NCBI RefSeq assembly: GCF_012843875.1 | Contig: NZ_JABAFY010000025.1 | Location: 1 to 39,460, forward strand | DNA length: 39,460 nucleotides | Direction: 5' to 3' | DNA from: Desulfovibrio piger | Lineage (GTDB): Bacteria; Desulfobacterota; Desulfovibrionia; Desulfovibrionales; Desulfovibrionaceae | Shown here: positions 26,149-33,331 of the stretch, piece by piece | Position numbering within the stretch: the first letter of the stretch is position 1 | How the letters are laid out: the number at the start of each line of letters is the position of its first letter | Position numbers and translations under genes: made by a program | The notes under the pieces: generated by a model | The model's database searches: none | The model's input: the letters and a program-made list of their open reading frames with translations, nothing else | What the model was told of the DNA's origin: nothing

Positions 26149-26943
26149 ATGCATATAGCAGAGATCATTAGCATCATAGAACAGATGGCCCCCCTGCAGG
26201 GCGCCGCGTCCTGGGACGTTTCGGGCCTGCAGGTGGCCGCGCACAGGACCGACGCCACGCGTCTGGCTGTCTGCCTCGATCCGAGCCCGGCTTCCGTCTC
26301 GGCCGCGCTCGAGCTCGGTGCGCAGTGCATCCTCAGCCATCATCCGCTGGCGCTCAAGCCTTCGCTGCCCAACCGCATCGACCATTACCACGAAGTCCTG
26401 CGCCTGCTGCTGACCAACGATGTGCCGCTTTACGCCGCGCATACCTCGCTGGACGTCAACAGCGACGGCCCGGTGTCCTGGCTGGCCCGCGAGCTGCCTC
26501 TGAACAATCTGGCCGTGCTGGAACCCACCGGCCCCGGCACGGAGGATCTGCCGCACGGCTTCGGCCTGGCCGGCGATCTGGCCGAGCCCGTGGACCTGCG
26601 GCAGCTGGCCGGCATGCTGGCCGCGCACATCGACCTGAGCACCGCCACCGTCAGCGGCCCCTGCCCGGAAAGCATCCGGCGGGTGGCCTACTGCACCGGT
26701 TCGGGATCCTCCCTGCTGGAGGAGGCCCGCGCCGCGGGTGCCGACATTTTCATCACCGGCGACGTCAAATACCATACGGCGCTGGATACGCAACTTTGTC
26801 TTTTCGACGTGGGCCATCACAGCCTGGAAGAAGAAATGATGCGGCGTGCCGCCATCCACCTGCAGCACGCCTGCCCGATGCTCGAAGTCGTCTTCGTGCC
26901 TTCGGCCTCCCCTTTCCAGCCTGTCCATCCCCGCGTTCTTTAG
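26149..26943 (+). CDS. Nif3-like dinuclear metal protein (YbgI/DUF34 family)
   Basis: Members form toroidal hexamers with a two-metal site and are annotated as GTP cyclohydrolase 1 type 2 homologues; the true activity is unclear. The 264 residues keep the metal ligands: His64-His65 (LSHHPL), His98 and Asp102 (AAHTSLD), and C-terminal GDVKYH and DVGHHSLEE. The length fits the short bacterial form without the inserted PII-like domain. GAGG precedes the ATG at 26149. The zinc-ribbon gene follows after ten bases; the two are often neighbours in bacteria, so cotranscription is likely. Confidence 0.93.
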   Translation: MHIAEIISIIEQMAPLQGAASWDVSGLQVAAHRTDATRLAVCLDPSPASVSAALELGAQCILSHHPLALKPSLPNRIDHYHEVLRLLLTNDVPLYAAHTSLDVNSDGPVSWLARELPLNNLAVLEPTGPGTEDLPHGFGLAGDLAEPVDLRQLAGMLAAHIDLSTATVSGPCPESIRRVAYCTGSGSSLLEEARAAGADIFITGDVKYHTALDTQLCLFDVGHHSLEEEMMRRAAIHLQHACPMLEVVFVPSASPFQPVHPRVL

Positions 26944-26953
26944 GAGGAACCTC

Positions 26954-27730
26954 ATGAGCACCGCTGTCTACCTTGACCAGATCCGCCAGCTTGTCGAGCT
27001 GCAGAAAGTGGACGACGCCATCTTTGCCGTGCGTCAGGAACTGGAATCCGCTCCCCGCCAGCTGGACGAGCTGCAGGCCAAATTCGATGCCAGCAACGCC
27101 CAGCGCGAACGCATCGTGGAAAAGCTGACCCACCTGCAGGAACAGCAGAAGCGCCTCGCCATGGAGATCGACGACGACTCCGCCCGCATCAAGAAGAGCA
27201 AGAACAAGCTCATGCAGGTGGAAAACACGCGCGAATACCATGCCATGATGCGCGAAATGGACAGCATGGAAAAGATCAACCGCTCCCGTGAGGAAGAAAA
27301 GATGACCCTCATGGAAGAGGTGCAGCGCCAGAACGAAGCCCTGGCCGAGCTGGACCTGACCCATGGCGCCCTCCAGGCCGAACTGGAAGTGCGCCGCGAC
27401 GGCCTGGAAGAAAAGATCCAGCTGGCCCAGGCCAAGCTGGCCGAACTGGAAGAAAAGCGCCAGCATGCCGCCGGCGTCATCCCCCAGCCCGTCTTCGTGC
27501 GGTACGAATTCATCCGCAAGCGTCTTGAGCATCCCGTCATCGTCGGTGTGCGCGAAGGCATCTGCTCCGGCTGCCACATCGCCATCCCGCCGCAGTCCTT
27601 CATCGAACTGCAGCGCGGCCAGCAGATCCTGAGCTGCCCCAACTGCCAGCGCCTGATCTTCTGGAACGAGCACTTCCCGGATATGGAACTGCAGGCCGCT
27701 CCGGCCAAACCCAAGACTCTGGTGGACTAA
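26954..27730 (+). CDS. Coiled-coil C4 zinc-ribbon protein (HP0958/CT398 family)
   Basis: The 258-residue protein has a long antiparallel coiled coil (about residues 10-170) followed by a zinc ribbon with Cys204, Cys207, Cys228 and Cys231 (CSGC...CPNC). It belongs with the family that includes Helicobacter HP0958, which stabilises sigma-54 and affects flagellar gene expression, and Chlamydia CT398, which also binds RpoN. A link to the rpoN encoded about 4 kb upstream on the other strand is possible but not shown by sequence. AGGAGG precedes the ATG at 26954. The stop is only seven bases before rnpB. Confidence 0.9.
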   Translation: MSTAVYLDQIRQLVELQKVDDAIFAVRQELESAPRQLDELQAKFDASNAQRERIVEKLTHLQEQQKRLAMEIDDDSARIKKSKNKLMQVENTREYHAMMREMDSMEKINRSREEEKMTLMEEVQRQNEALAELDLTHGALQAELEVRRDGLEEKIQLAQAKLAELEEKRQHAAGVIPQPVFVRYEFIRKRLEHPVIVGVREGICSGCHIAIPPQSFIELQRGQQILSCPNCQRLIFWNEHFPDMELQAAPAKPKTLVD

Positions 27731-27737
27731 AAATCAA

Positions 27738-28109
27738 CAGGCAGGAGCCGGACAGATCGCCGCTGCGGGCATTGGCCCGGAGAGGAAAGTCCGGGCTCCA
27801 CAGGGCAGGACGCTGGATAACGTCCAGGAAGGGCGACCTTCGGACAGCGCCACAGAAAGCAAACCGCCCGGCCGGTCCCGTACCGGCCGGGTAAGGGTGA
27901 AACGGTGGAGTAAGAGACCACCAGATGCCGTGGTGACACGGCATGCTCGGCATACCCCGTCTGGAGCAAGGCCAAATAGGGAAGGAGGCTGGCCCGGCCA
28001 TACCTTCCGGGTAGGCTGCTTGAGAGGGCAGGCAACTGCTCTTCTAGAGGAATGGCGATCGCGCGCCCCGGCGCGAACAGAACCCGGCTTATCGTTCGAC
28101 TCCTGCCTG
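27738..28109 (+). ncRNA. rnpB: RNase P RNA, bacterial type A
   Basis: This catalytic RNA matures tRNA 5' ends. The termini pair as helix P1 (CAGGCAGGAG with CTCCTGCCTG). The universally conserved core blocks are present: GAGGAAAGTCCGGGCTCC near 27778, ACAGAAA, the GGTAAGGGTGAAA region, AGAGACCACCA-like sequence, and the 3' block ACAGAACCCGGCTTAT. The length of about 372 bases is normal. The 3' strand of P1 runs straight into a T-run (28110-28117), forming its terminator. It starts seven bases after the zinc-ribbon gene; I see no clear promoter in that gap, so it uses one inside the gene or is processed from a longer transcript. Confidence 0.96.
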
Positions 28110-28128
28110 TTTTTTTTGCGAGTACAGC

Positions 28129-29367
28129 ATGACACGAATTCCCGTCCGTCCCTGGGCCCTCGTTCTGGCCGCAGGACAGGGCAAGCGCCTGTCCGCCGCT
28201 ACAGGCGGCCACTCCAAACAGTTCCTGCTCTGGAAAGGGGTTCCCCTTTACTGGCATTCAGCCCGCACTCTGGCCCGTTCCGGGGCCGTGGCGGGCCTTG
28301 TTTTTGTCTTCCCCCAGGATTGCCTGGAAGAAGAAAAACAGCGCCTGGCCCAGCTGGCCCGCGACGAGGATCCCGGCATTCCCTGGCTGGCCGTGGCCGG
28401 CGGAGCGGAACGGCAGGACTCCGTACGCCACGGGCTGGCCGCCCTGCCCAAGGAAGCCACGCATGTGCTGGTGCACGACAGTGCGCGGCCCTTCATGAGC
28501 GCGGCCCTCGTCCACCGTGTGTGCGATGCGCTCGCCGCAGGTGCCGTGGCCGTCATCCCGGGCCTTGCCGTCACGGATACCATAAAGGTCGTCTGCGACG
28601 ATCTTGTGACGGACACGCCGCCCCGTGCCCGGCTGCGCGCCGTGCAGACCCCCCAGGGCTTTGCCCTGCCTCCCCTCCTGGCCGCCCACGATGCCGCCCG
28701 GCAGGAAAGCGCCGCCGGACGCGCGGCCACGGACGATGCCGCTCTGATGGAAGCCCACGGGCACCCCGTACTGGTGGTGCCGGGCGAAGCCGCCAATATC
28801 AAGATCACCCATCCCGAGGACCTTGCCTTGCTGGAAGAACGCTCCCCCGTCATGCCGGTGCCGCGCGTGGGCATGGGCTATGACGTCCACCGCTACGGCA
28901 GCGGCCGCCCCATGAAGCTAGGCGGCATCATCATCCCCAATGCTCCCGAGGTCATCGCCCATTCCGACGGCGACGTCCTGCTCCATGCCCTGATGGATGC
29001 CCTGCTGGGCTGCGCGGCCCTGGGCGACATCGGCCGTCTTTTCCCTGATGCCGACGCCCGTTTCGACAATATTTCCTCTGCTGTCCTTCTGGACGACGTG
29101 CTGGAACGCTTCCGGGATGCCGGTCTGACCCTCTGCCACGTGGATCTGACCGTCGTGGCCCAGACCCCCAAACTGGCTCCCCATCGTGAAGAGATCCGCA
29201 AGAACGTGGCCCGCCTGCTGGGCCTGGGTACGGACTCGGTCAACATCAAGGCCACCACGGAAGAAAAGCTGGGCTTTACCGGTGCCTGTGAAGGCATCAA
29301 GGCCTATGCCGTGGCCACGGCGTTCCAGCTTCCCCCTCACCCGCGCAACACCAAGGAAATGGCATGA
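28129..29367 (+). CDS. ispDF: Bifunctional IspD/IspF isoprenoid enzyme
   Basis: It fuses two non-consecutive steps of the MEP pathway: IspD makes CDP-ME from MEP and CTP; IspF cyclises CDP-ME2P to ME-cPP. The 412 residues split into IspD (about 1-238: LVLAAGQGKRL, HDSARPF, QTPQGF, IKITHPEDL) and IspF (about 246-405: GYDVHRYG with metal ligands Asp252 and His254, HSDGDVLLHALMDALLG, and ATTEEKLGFTG). The ATG at 28129 is 20 bases after rnpB, with only a weak GCGAG site. It overlaps the next gene by ATGA. CTP for IspD comes from pyrG nearby. Confidence 0.96.
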   Translation: MTRIPVRPWALVLAAGQGKRLSAATGGHSKQFLLWKGVPLYWHSARTLARSGAVAGLVFVFPQDCLEEEKQRLAQLARDEDPGIPWLAVAGGAERQDSVRHGLAALPKEATHVLVHDSARPFMSAALVHRVCDALAAGAVAVIPGLAVTDTIKVVCDDLVTDTPPRARLRAVQTPQGFALPPLLAAHDAARQESAAGRAATDDAALMEAHGHPVLVVPGEAANIKITHPEDLALLEERSPVMPVPRVGMGYDVHRYGSGRPMKLGGIIIPNAPEVIAHSDGDVLLHALMDALLGCAALGDIGRLFPDADARFDNISSAVLLDDVLERFRDAGLTLCHVDLTVVAQTPKLAPHREEIRKNVARLLGLGTDSVNIKATTEEKLGFTGACEGIKAYAVATAFQLPPHPRNTKEMA

Positions 29368-31103
29368 CCCCCGAGCTGCACCGTCCCTGGTTCTCCCATT
29401 ACGAACCGTCCGTTCCCCGTACCGTCACTGTTTTCGACCAGCCCCTGTACAGCCTGCTGGATGAGGCCGCCGCACGCTATCCCAAGCGCCCGGCCCTGAT
29501 CTTCCAGAACACCCGCCTGAGCTACAAGGCCCTGCATGAGGCCGCGGAACGCTTTGCCGGGGCCCTGCGCCGCGCGGGCATCCGGCCGGGCCAGCGCGTG
29601 GCCGTCATGCTGCCCAACCTGCCCCAGACCATGATCGCCTTCTGGGGCGTGGTCAAATGCGGGGCCGTGGCCGTGATGGTCAACCCCCTCTACATGGAAC
29701 GGGAGCTGCTCCAGAACCTCAATGACGCCGGTGCCGAATGCCTTGTCCTGCTGGACATGCTCTGGCCCCGCGTGGCTCCGTTGCGTGACCGTCTGCCCGT
29801 CAAGACCTATGTGGTCACCGGCATCGCCGACGCCCTTTCCTTCCCGCTGAACCTCATCTACCGTTTCACCAAGGGCCGCCAGAAGGCCGTCCCCATCCCC
29901 TATGATGACAAGGTCATCGCCTGGAAGGACTTCAGCAGGGGCGCCCAGCCCCTGAGCGAACCCATCGCCGACCCGCAGAACACGCCCGCGCTGCTGCAAT
30001 ATACCGGCGGCACCACCGGCATCCCCAAGGGCGTGGCCCTGACCCACAGCAATCTGGGCACCAACTGCCGCCAGATCCTGAGCATCATCCAGGAGACCCC
30101 CGAGACGGAACACCGCTTCGTGGGCCTGCTGCCCTTTTTCCATGTCTACGGTCTGACCACGGGCCTGACCATCCCGGCCGCCCTGGCCGCCACGGTGCTG
30201 CCCCTGCCCCGCTATGTGCCCCAGGACGTGCTGCACCTCATCGGCAAGCACCGCCCCACGGTCTTCCCCGGTGCGCCCGCGGTCTACAGCTCGCTGCTGC
30301 AGCAAAAGACCTTGGGCCAGTATGACCTGACCTGTATCAAGCTTTGCATCTCGGGTTCCGCTCCCCTGCCCCGCGATACTTTCCGCCACTTCCAGGAGCT
30401 GACCGGTGCCATCATCCTTGAAGGCTACGGTCTGACGGAAGCCTCGCCCATCACGCATATCAATCCCCGCGAAGACAGCAAGCAGAAAGAAGGCTCCATC
30501 GGCATGCCCCTGCCCGGCACCGATGCCCGCATCGTGGACAGCGAAAGCGGCACCGCCCCCCTGCCTGTGGGCAAGCTGGGGGAACTGGTCATCCGTGGCC
30601 CGCAGGTCATGCAGGGCTACTGGCACCTGCCCGACGAGACCGCCAGCGCCCTGCGCAACGGCTGGCTCTATACCGGCGACCTGGCCGTCATGGACGAGGA
30701 AGGCTATTTCTTCATCATGGACCGCAAGAAGGACATGGTCATCGTGGGCGGCTACAACGTCTATCCGCGTGAAGTGGACGAAGTCCTGCTGGAACACCCC
30801 GACGTGCTGGAAGGCGTGAGCGTCGGCATCCCCGACGGCGTGCGCGGCGAGGCCCTCAAGGCCTATATCGTGCCCCGTCCCGGCGTGGAACTGACCAAGG
30901 CCGATATCGTGGGCTGGTGTCGCCAGCGCCTGGCCTCCTACAAGGTGCCCCGCCTGGTGGAATTCCGCGAGGAACTGCCCAAGACCATCGTGGGCAAGGT
31001 CCTGCGCCGCGCCCTGCGTGAAGAAGAGATGGCCAAACAGGCCAAGAAAGCTGCCCGTCACGCCGCCCGGCAGGACGGTGCCGCGACCGCCAAGGAGGAC
31101 TGA
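29364..31103 (+). CDS. fadD: Long-chain fatty-acid-CoA ligase
   Basis: An AMP-forming acyl-CoA synthetase, which activates fatty acids with ATP and CoA. The 579 residues carry the P-loop YTGGTTGIPKG (213-223), the GYGLTEASP motif, YTGDLAVMDEEGYFF, and DRKKDMVIVGGYNVYP of the C-terminal subdomain, with catalytic Lys545 (VGKVLRR). A Lys/Ala-rich tail ends the protein. Start and stop overlap the neighbours (ATGA with ispDF, TGATG with dtd), showing tight translational coupling. Chain-length preference cannot be read directly. Confidence 0.93.
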   Translation: MTPELHRPWFSHYEPSVPRTVTVFDQPLYSLLDEAAARYPKRPALIFQNTRLSYKALHEAAERFAGALRRAGIRPGQRVAVMLPNLPQTMIAFWGVVKCGAVAVMVNPLYMERELLQNLNDAGAECLVLLDMLWPRVAPLRDRLPVKTYVVTGIADALSFPLNLIYRFTKGRQKAVPIPYDDKVIAWKDFSRGAQPLSEPIADPQNTPALLQYTGGTTGIPKGVALTHSNLGTNCRQILSIIQETPETEHRFVGLLPFFHVYGLTTGLTIPAALAATVLPLPRYVPQDVLHLIGKHRPTVFPGAPAVYSSLLQQKTLGQYDLTCIKLCISGSAPLPRDTFRHFQELTGAIILEGYGLTEASPITHINPREDSKQKEGSIGMPLPGTDARIVDSESGTAPLPVGKLGELVIRGPQVMQGYWHLPDETASALRNGWLYTGDLAVMDEEGYFFIMDRKKDMVIVGGYNVYPREVDEVLLEHPDVLEGVSVGIPDGVRGEALKAYIVPRPGVELTKADIVGWCRQRLASYKVPRLVEFREELPKTIVGKVLRRALREEEMAKQAKKAARHAARQDGAATAKED

Positions 31104-31594
31104 TGCGACTCCTGGTTCAACGTGTCCTCGAAGCGGCCGTCACTGTGGACGGCCAGACCACCGGCGCCATCGGCAAGGGCCTGCTGGTCATGACCGGCTT
31201 TGGTGACGAAGACGGCCCGGACTTCCACCACAGTCCTGTTTTTGAAGGCATGGCGCGCAAGCTGCTGGATCTGCGCATCTTCCCCGGCGAAGGAGACCGC
31301 TGCGACAAGTTCGACCGCTCCGCCCGGGATTGCGGGGCCGATGTCCTGCTGGTGCCGCAGTTCACGCTGTATGCCGACTGCCGCAAGGGCCGCCGCCCCT
31401 CCTTCTCCCATGCCGGCGATCCTGCCTGGTCCCGCGAGATGTTCGACCGTTTCACCCGAAAAGTCAGCGAGGAAAGCGGCCGCCCCGTGCCTACGGGCGT
31501 GTTCGGCGCGGACATGCGCGTCCACCTCATCAACTGGGGCCCCGTGACCATATGGCTGGATTCCCGCGAGGTGCTGCCGCATCTGTACCTTTAA
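31103..31594 (+). CDS. dtd: D-aminoacyl-tRNA deacylase
   Basis: DTD removes D-amino acids (and glycine from tRNA-Ala) mischarged onto tRNAs. The 163 residues are slightly longer than the usual 145-150. The NWGPVT motif that supplies the cross-subunit Gly-Pro is intact. The other signature, normally SQFTL, reads PQFTL here (Pro85-Gln86-Phe87-Thr88-Leu89). The ATG shares its A with the fadD stop (TGATG). This is the last gene of the ispDF-fadD-dtd group; the nearest terminator is at 31742. Confidence 0.94.
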   Translation: MRLLVQRVLEAAVTVDGQTTGAIGKGLLVMTGFGDEDGPDFHHSPVFEGMARKLLDLRIFPGEGDRCDKFDRSARDCGADVLLVPQFTLYADCRKGRRPSFSHAGDPAWSREMFDRFTRKVSEESGRPVPTGVFGADMRVHLINWGPVTIWLDSREVLPHLYL

Positions 31595-31741
31595 GGCAGC
31601 AAGGGAGTCCCTCTTCCTCGCGTGAAAGGCCTCTCCCAGGGCTAATACCGTTCTTGCAGGCTGTAACGTCCACGATGAACGGGTACAGGCCGACCGGCAT
31701 CCGGTCGCTCCTCTTTCCAATACGCTTTCCCCAAAGCCATA

Positions 31742-31771
31742 AAAAAGGACAGCCGTACGGCTGTCCTTTTT
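31742..31771. terminator. Palindromic bidirectional terminator
   Basis: A perfect 13-pair stem (AAAAAGGACAGCC and complement) with loop GTAC. A- and T-runs at the two ends allow use from either side; it is the main stop for the dtd operon. Confidence 0.9.
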
Positions 31772-31801
31772 ATGGCCTCCCGTCCACCGGATACTGCCAG
31801 C

Positions 31802-31846
31802 AAAAGAGAAAGAAGAGAGAAAAAAAAGAAGAAGAGAGAGAAAAAA
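31802..31846. repeat. 45-base purine-only tract
   Basis: Only A and G occur on the plus strand for 45 bases, mostly GA and GAA units and A-runs. The opposite strand is pure pyrimidine. Confidence 0.85.
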
Positions 31847-31886
31847 CGAAAAGCCTGACCTGCACCGGCCAGGCTCAGCATTTTTT
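31841..31886. terminator. Terminator-like stem, mainly for rnc
   Basis: Nine pairs (31852-31860 with 31867-31875, loop TGCACC). On the minus strand it is followed by TTTCGTTTTTT, the best candidate for ending the rnc transcript. On the plus strand T6 follows after five bases. Confidence 0.6.
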
Positions 31887-31974
31887 CGGGGGACCATCAG
31901 TAGCGGCAACCTTGCCACAGGCAGTCACCCATCATCCTCCATAGTAAAGCGCGTTTGGGAGGGATGGGGGGAGC

Positions 31975-32031
31975 TTGAGGGGGGAAGGGAACCTTTTGTG
32001 CGCCAGCCAAAAGGTTCCCTTTCCCCCTCAA
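31975..32031. repeat. 24-pair inverted repeat
   Basis: Arms 31975-31998 and 32008-32031 pair along their full length with one G-T pair; the loop is nine bases. It starts 20 bases after the rnc stop (minus strand). T-runs are on the wrong side for a terminator in either direction, so it may be a message-protecting hairpin or a repeated extragenic element. Confidence 0.85.
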
Positions 32032-32050
32032 AAAACATCCACCCTGCAGC

Positions 32051-32782
32051 CTATCCCCGTGCCTCCAGCGCGCACAATGCCAGGCGGGCGGCCTCCTGCT
32101 CGGCCTTTTTGCAGCTGGTGCCGGTGGCCGTGAACTGTTGTCCCGAGGGCAGGGAGACCTGCACGGTGAAGTGCCGGGCATGCTCCGGGCCTTCACAGGC
32201 CAGGGTCGTATAGACAGGGCGATCGTGGAAAAGGGCCACCGAACGTTCCTGCAAACTGGTCTTGAAATCCTTGGTCTTGGGCTTGCCCACACAGACCTCG
32301 TCCAGAAGCGTCCCGAAGATGCGGGCCACGACCTTTTGGGCCGCGATATAGCCGCCGTCTTCGTACACGGAGGCCAGCACGGCTTCGAACACGTCGCTGA
32401 GCACGGCGTCACGGCTGCGACCGCCCTGCCGCTCCTCGCCGCGCCCCAGGCGCAGCAGCTGGTCGATACCCGTTTCCCGGGCCCGCTGGGCCAGACTGGT
32501 GGTGCCCACCAGCTGGGAGCGCACACGGGTCATGTCGCCTTCGCGGGCCTGCGGGAAGCGCGTGAACAGCTCCCACGAGATGCACAGTTCAAGGACGGCA
32601 TCGCCCAGGAACTCCAGGCGCTCGTTGTGCGCCTGCCCCAGCCCGTGCTCATTGGCCCACGAGCTGTGGGTCAGGGCCAGGGCCACCCGTTCCGGGCGTG
32701 AAAAATGATAGTCCAGGATCTGTTCGATGCGTTCCAGGTCCGCCGCCGAGATGCTGAGGTCGAGTTTTTTGCTGTGTTCCAT
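32051..32782 (-). CDS. rnc: Ribonuclease III
   Basis: RNase III cuts double-stranded RNA in rRNA precursors and regulated messages. From the ATG at 32782 it has 243 residues: the catalytic domain with signature NERLEFLGD (53-61) and second acidic site SDVFEAVLA, then a double-stranded-RNA-binding domain from about residue 162 to the end (KDFKTSLQE...KKAEQEAARLAL). A TTG at 32812 would add ten residues, but a promoter-like TTGCCT/TAGACT pair overlaps that stretch, so the later ATG is preferred; it has no Shine-Dalgarno and may be leaderless. Usual neighbours (era, lepB) are absent. Confidence 0.94.
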   Translation of the reverse strand: MEHSKKLDLSISAADLERIEQILDYHFSRPERVALALTHSSWANEHGLGQAHNERLEFLGDAVLELCISWELFTRFPQAREGDMTRVRSQLVGTTSLAQRARETGIDQLLRLGRGEERQGGRSRDAVLSDVFEAVLASVYEDGGYIAAQKVVARIFGTLLDEVCVGKPKTKDFKTSLQERSVALFHDRPVYTTLACEGPEHARHFTVQVSLPSGQQFTATGTSCKKAEQEAARLALCALEARG

Positions 32783-32789
32783 GCGCAGC

Positions 32790-32817
32790 AGTCTAGTCAC
32801 TTCAGGACGCAAGGCAA
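32790..32817 (-). promoter_or_regulatory. Possible promoter of rnc
   Basis: On the minus strand TTGCCT (32817-32812), 16 bases, TAGACT (32795-32790). The expected start falls at or next to the ATG at 32782, predicting a leaderless message. Confidence 0.35.
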
Positions 32818-32828
32818 CAGAAATTTTC

Positions 32829-32857
32829 TTGACACCCGGCCTTTCAGCGCCTACCTA
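32829..32857 (+). promoter_or_regulatory. Promoter of the 111-residue gene
   Basis: Perfect TTGACA (32829-32834), 17 bases, TACCTA (32852-32857), diverging from the rnc promoter with almost no gap. It stands about 70 bases before the start at 32927. Confidence 0.6.
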
Positions 32858-32926
32858 TTTGGAGCAAAATTCAGAGACTTCCGCATGTCCGGCCGTCATA
32901 CGGCCCCATGCTGGCGAGGAGACATT

Positions 32927-33262
32927 ATGGCTTACGATATCCGCCTCATGAAGCTGGTGACCGGCGAAATGGTCATCGGCAAGTACGACGCCGAAAAAGA
33001 CTGCCTCAACGAAGTGGCCAGCCTGCAGAGCATCCCCACCCAGCAGGGCATGCAGATGATGCTCCTGCCTTACGGCTATCCTTTCGAGCCCAACTTTACC
33101 GGCACCCTGGAAGGCCGTCACTTCCTGTACCGCTACGCCGACACCCCCAAGGAACTGCAGGACAAGTACATCGAAGCCTGCACCAACCTCACCGTGGCCG
33201 GCGGCCTGGGCAAGCTGAGCTTCGGTCCCTCCGTGCAGACCGGCAGCGGCCTCATCAAGTAG
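32927..33262 (+). CDS. Hypothetical protein, 111 residues, possibly Sm-like
   Basis: The start at 32927 follows GCGAGGAG, and a good promoter and terminator bracket the gene, so it is a real single-gene unit. The product is soluble and beta-rich at its N-terminus (MAYDIRLMKLVTGEMVIGKY), continuing to MMLLPYGYPFEPNFTG. The opening resembles the first strands of small Sm/Hfq-like proteins (x-L-x-T-G-E-x-V-I-G), with a later hydrophobic MMLLPYGYP strand. That is a weak structural hint only; the C-terminal half is helical and then Gly-rich. No signal peptide or cysteine motif. Function unknown. Confidence 0.82.
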   Translation: MAYDIRLMKLVTGEMVIGKYDAEKDCLNEVASLQSIPTQQGMQMMLLPYGYPFEPNFTGTLEGRHFLYRYADTPKELQDKYIEACTNLTVAGGLGKLSFGPSVQTGSGLIK

Positions 33263-33284
33263 CCCGTTTTCCATCAGGTTTCCG

Positions 33285-33308
33285 GGGCGGCATCTGCCGC
33301 CCTTTTTT
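33285..33308 (+). terminator. Intrinsic terminator
   Basis: Stem GGGCGGC/GCCGCCC, loop ATCT, six Ts. It ends the 111-residue gene's transcript 18 bases before the next frame opens. Confidence 0.92.
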
Positions 33309-33331
33309 GTATCCAGACAACAGGGATGTTT

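Larger units (their letters stand above)
31595..32050. other. Structured spacer between convergent dtd and rnc
   Basis: No gene is seen. In order it holds a small CGACCGG/CCGGTCG hairpin (31691-31707), a palindromic terminator (31742-31771), a 45-base purine tract (31802-31846), a second terminator-like stem (31852-31875), and a 24-pair inverted repeat (31975-32031). Confidence 0.6.
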
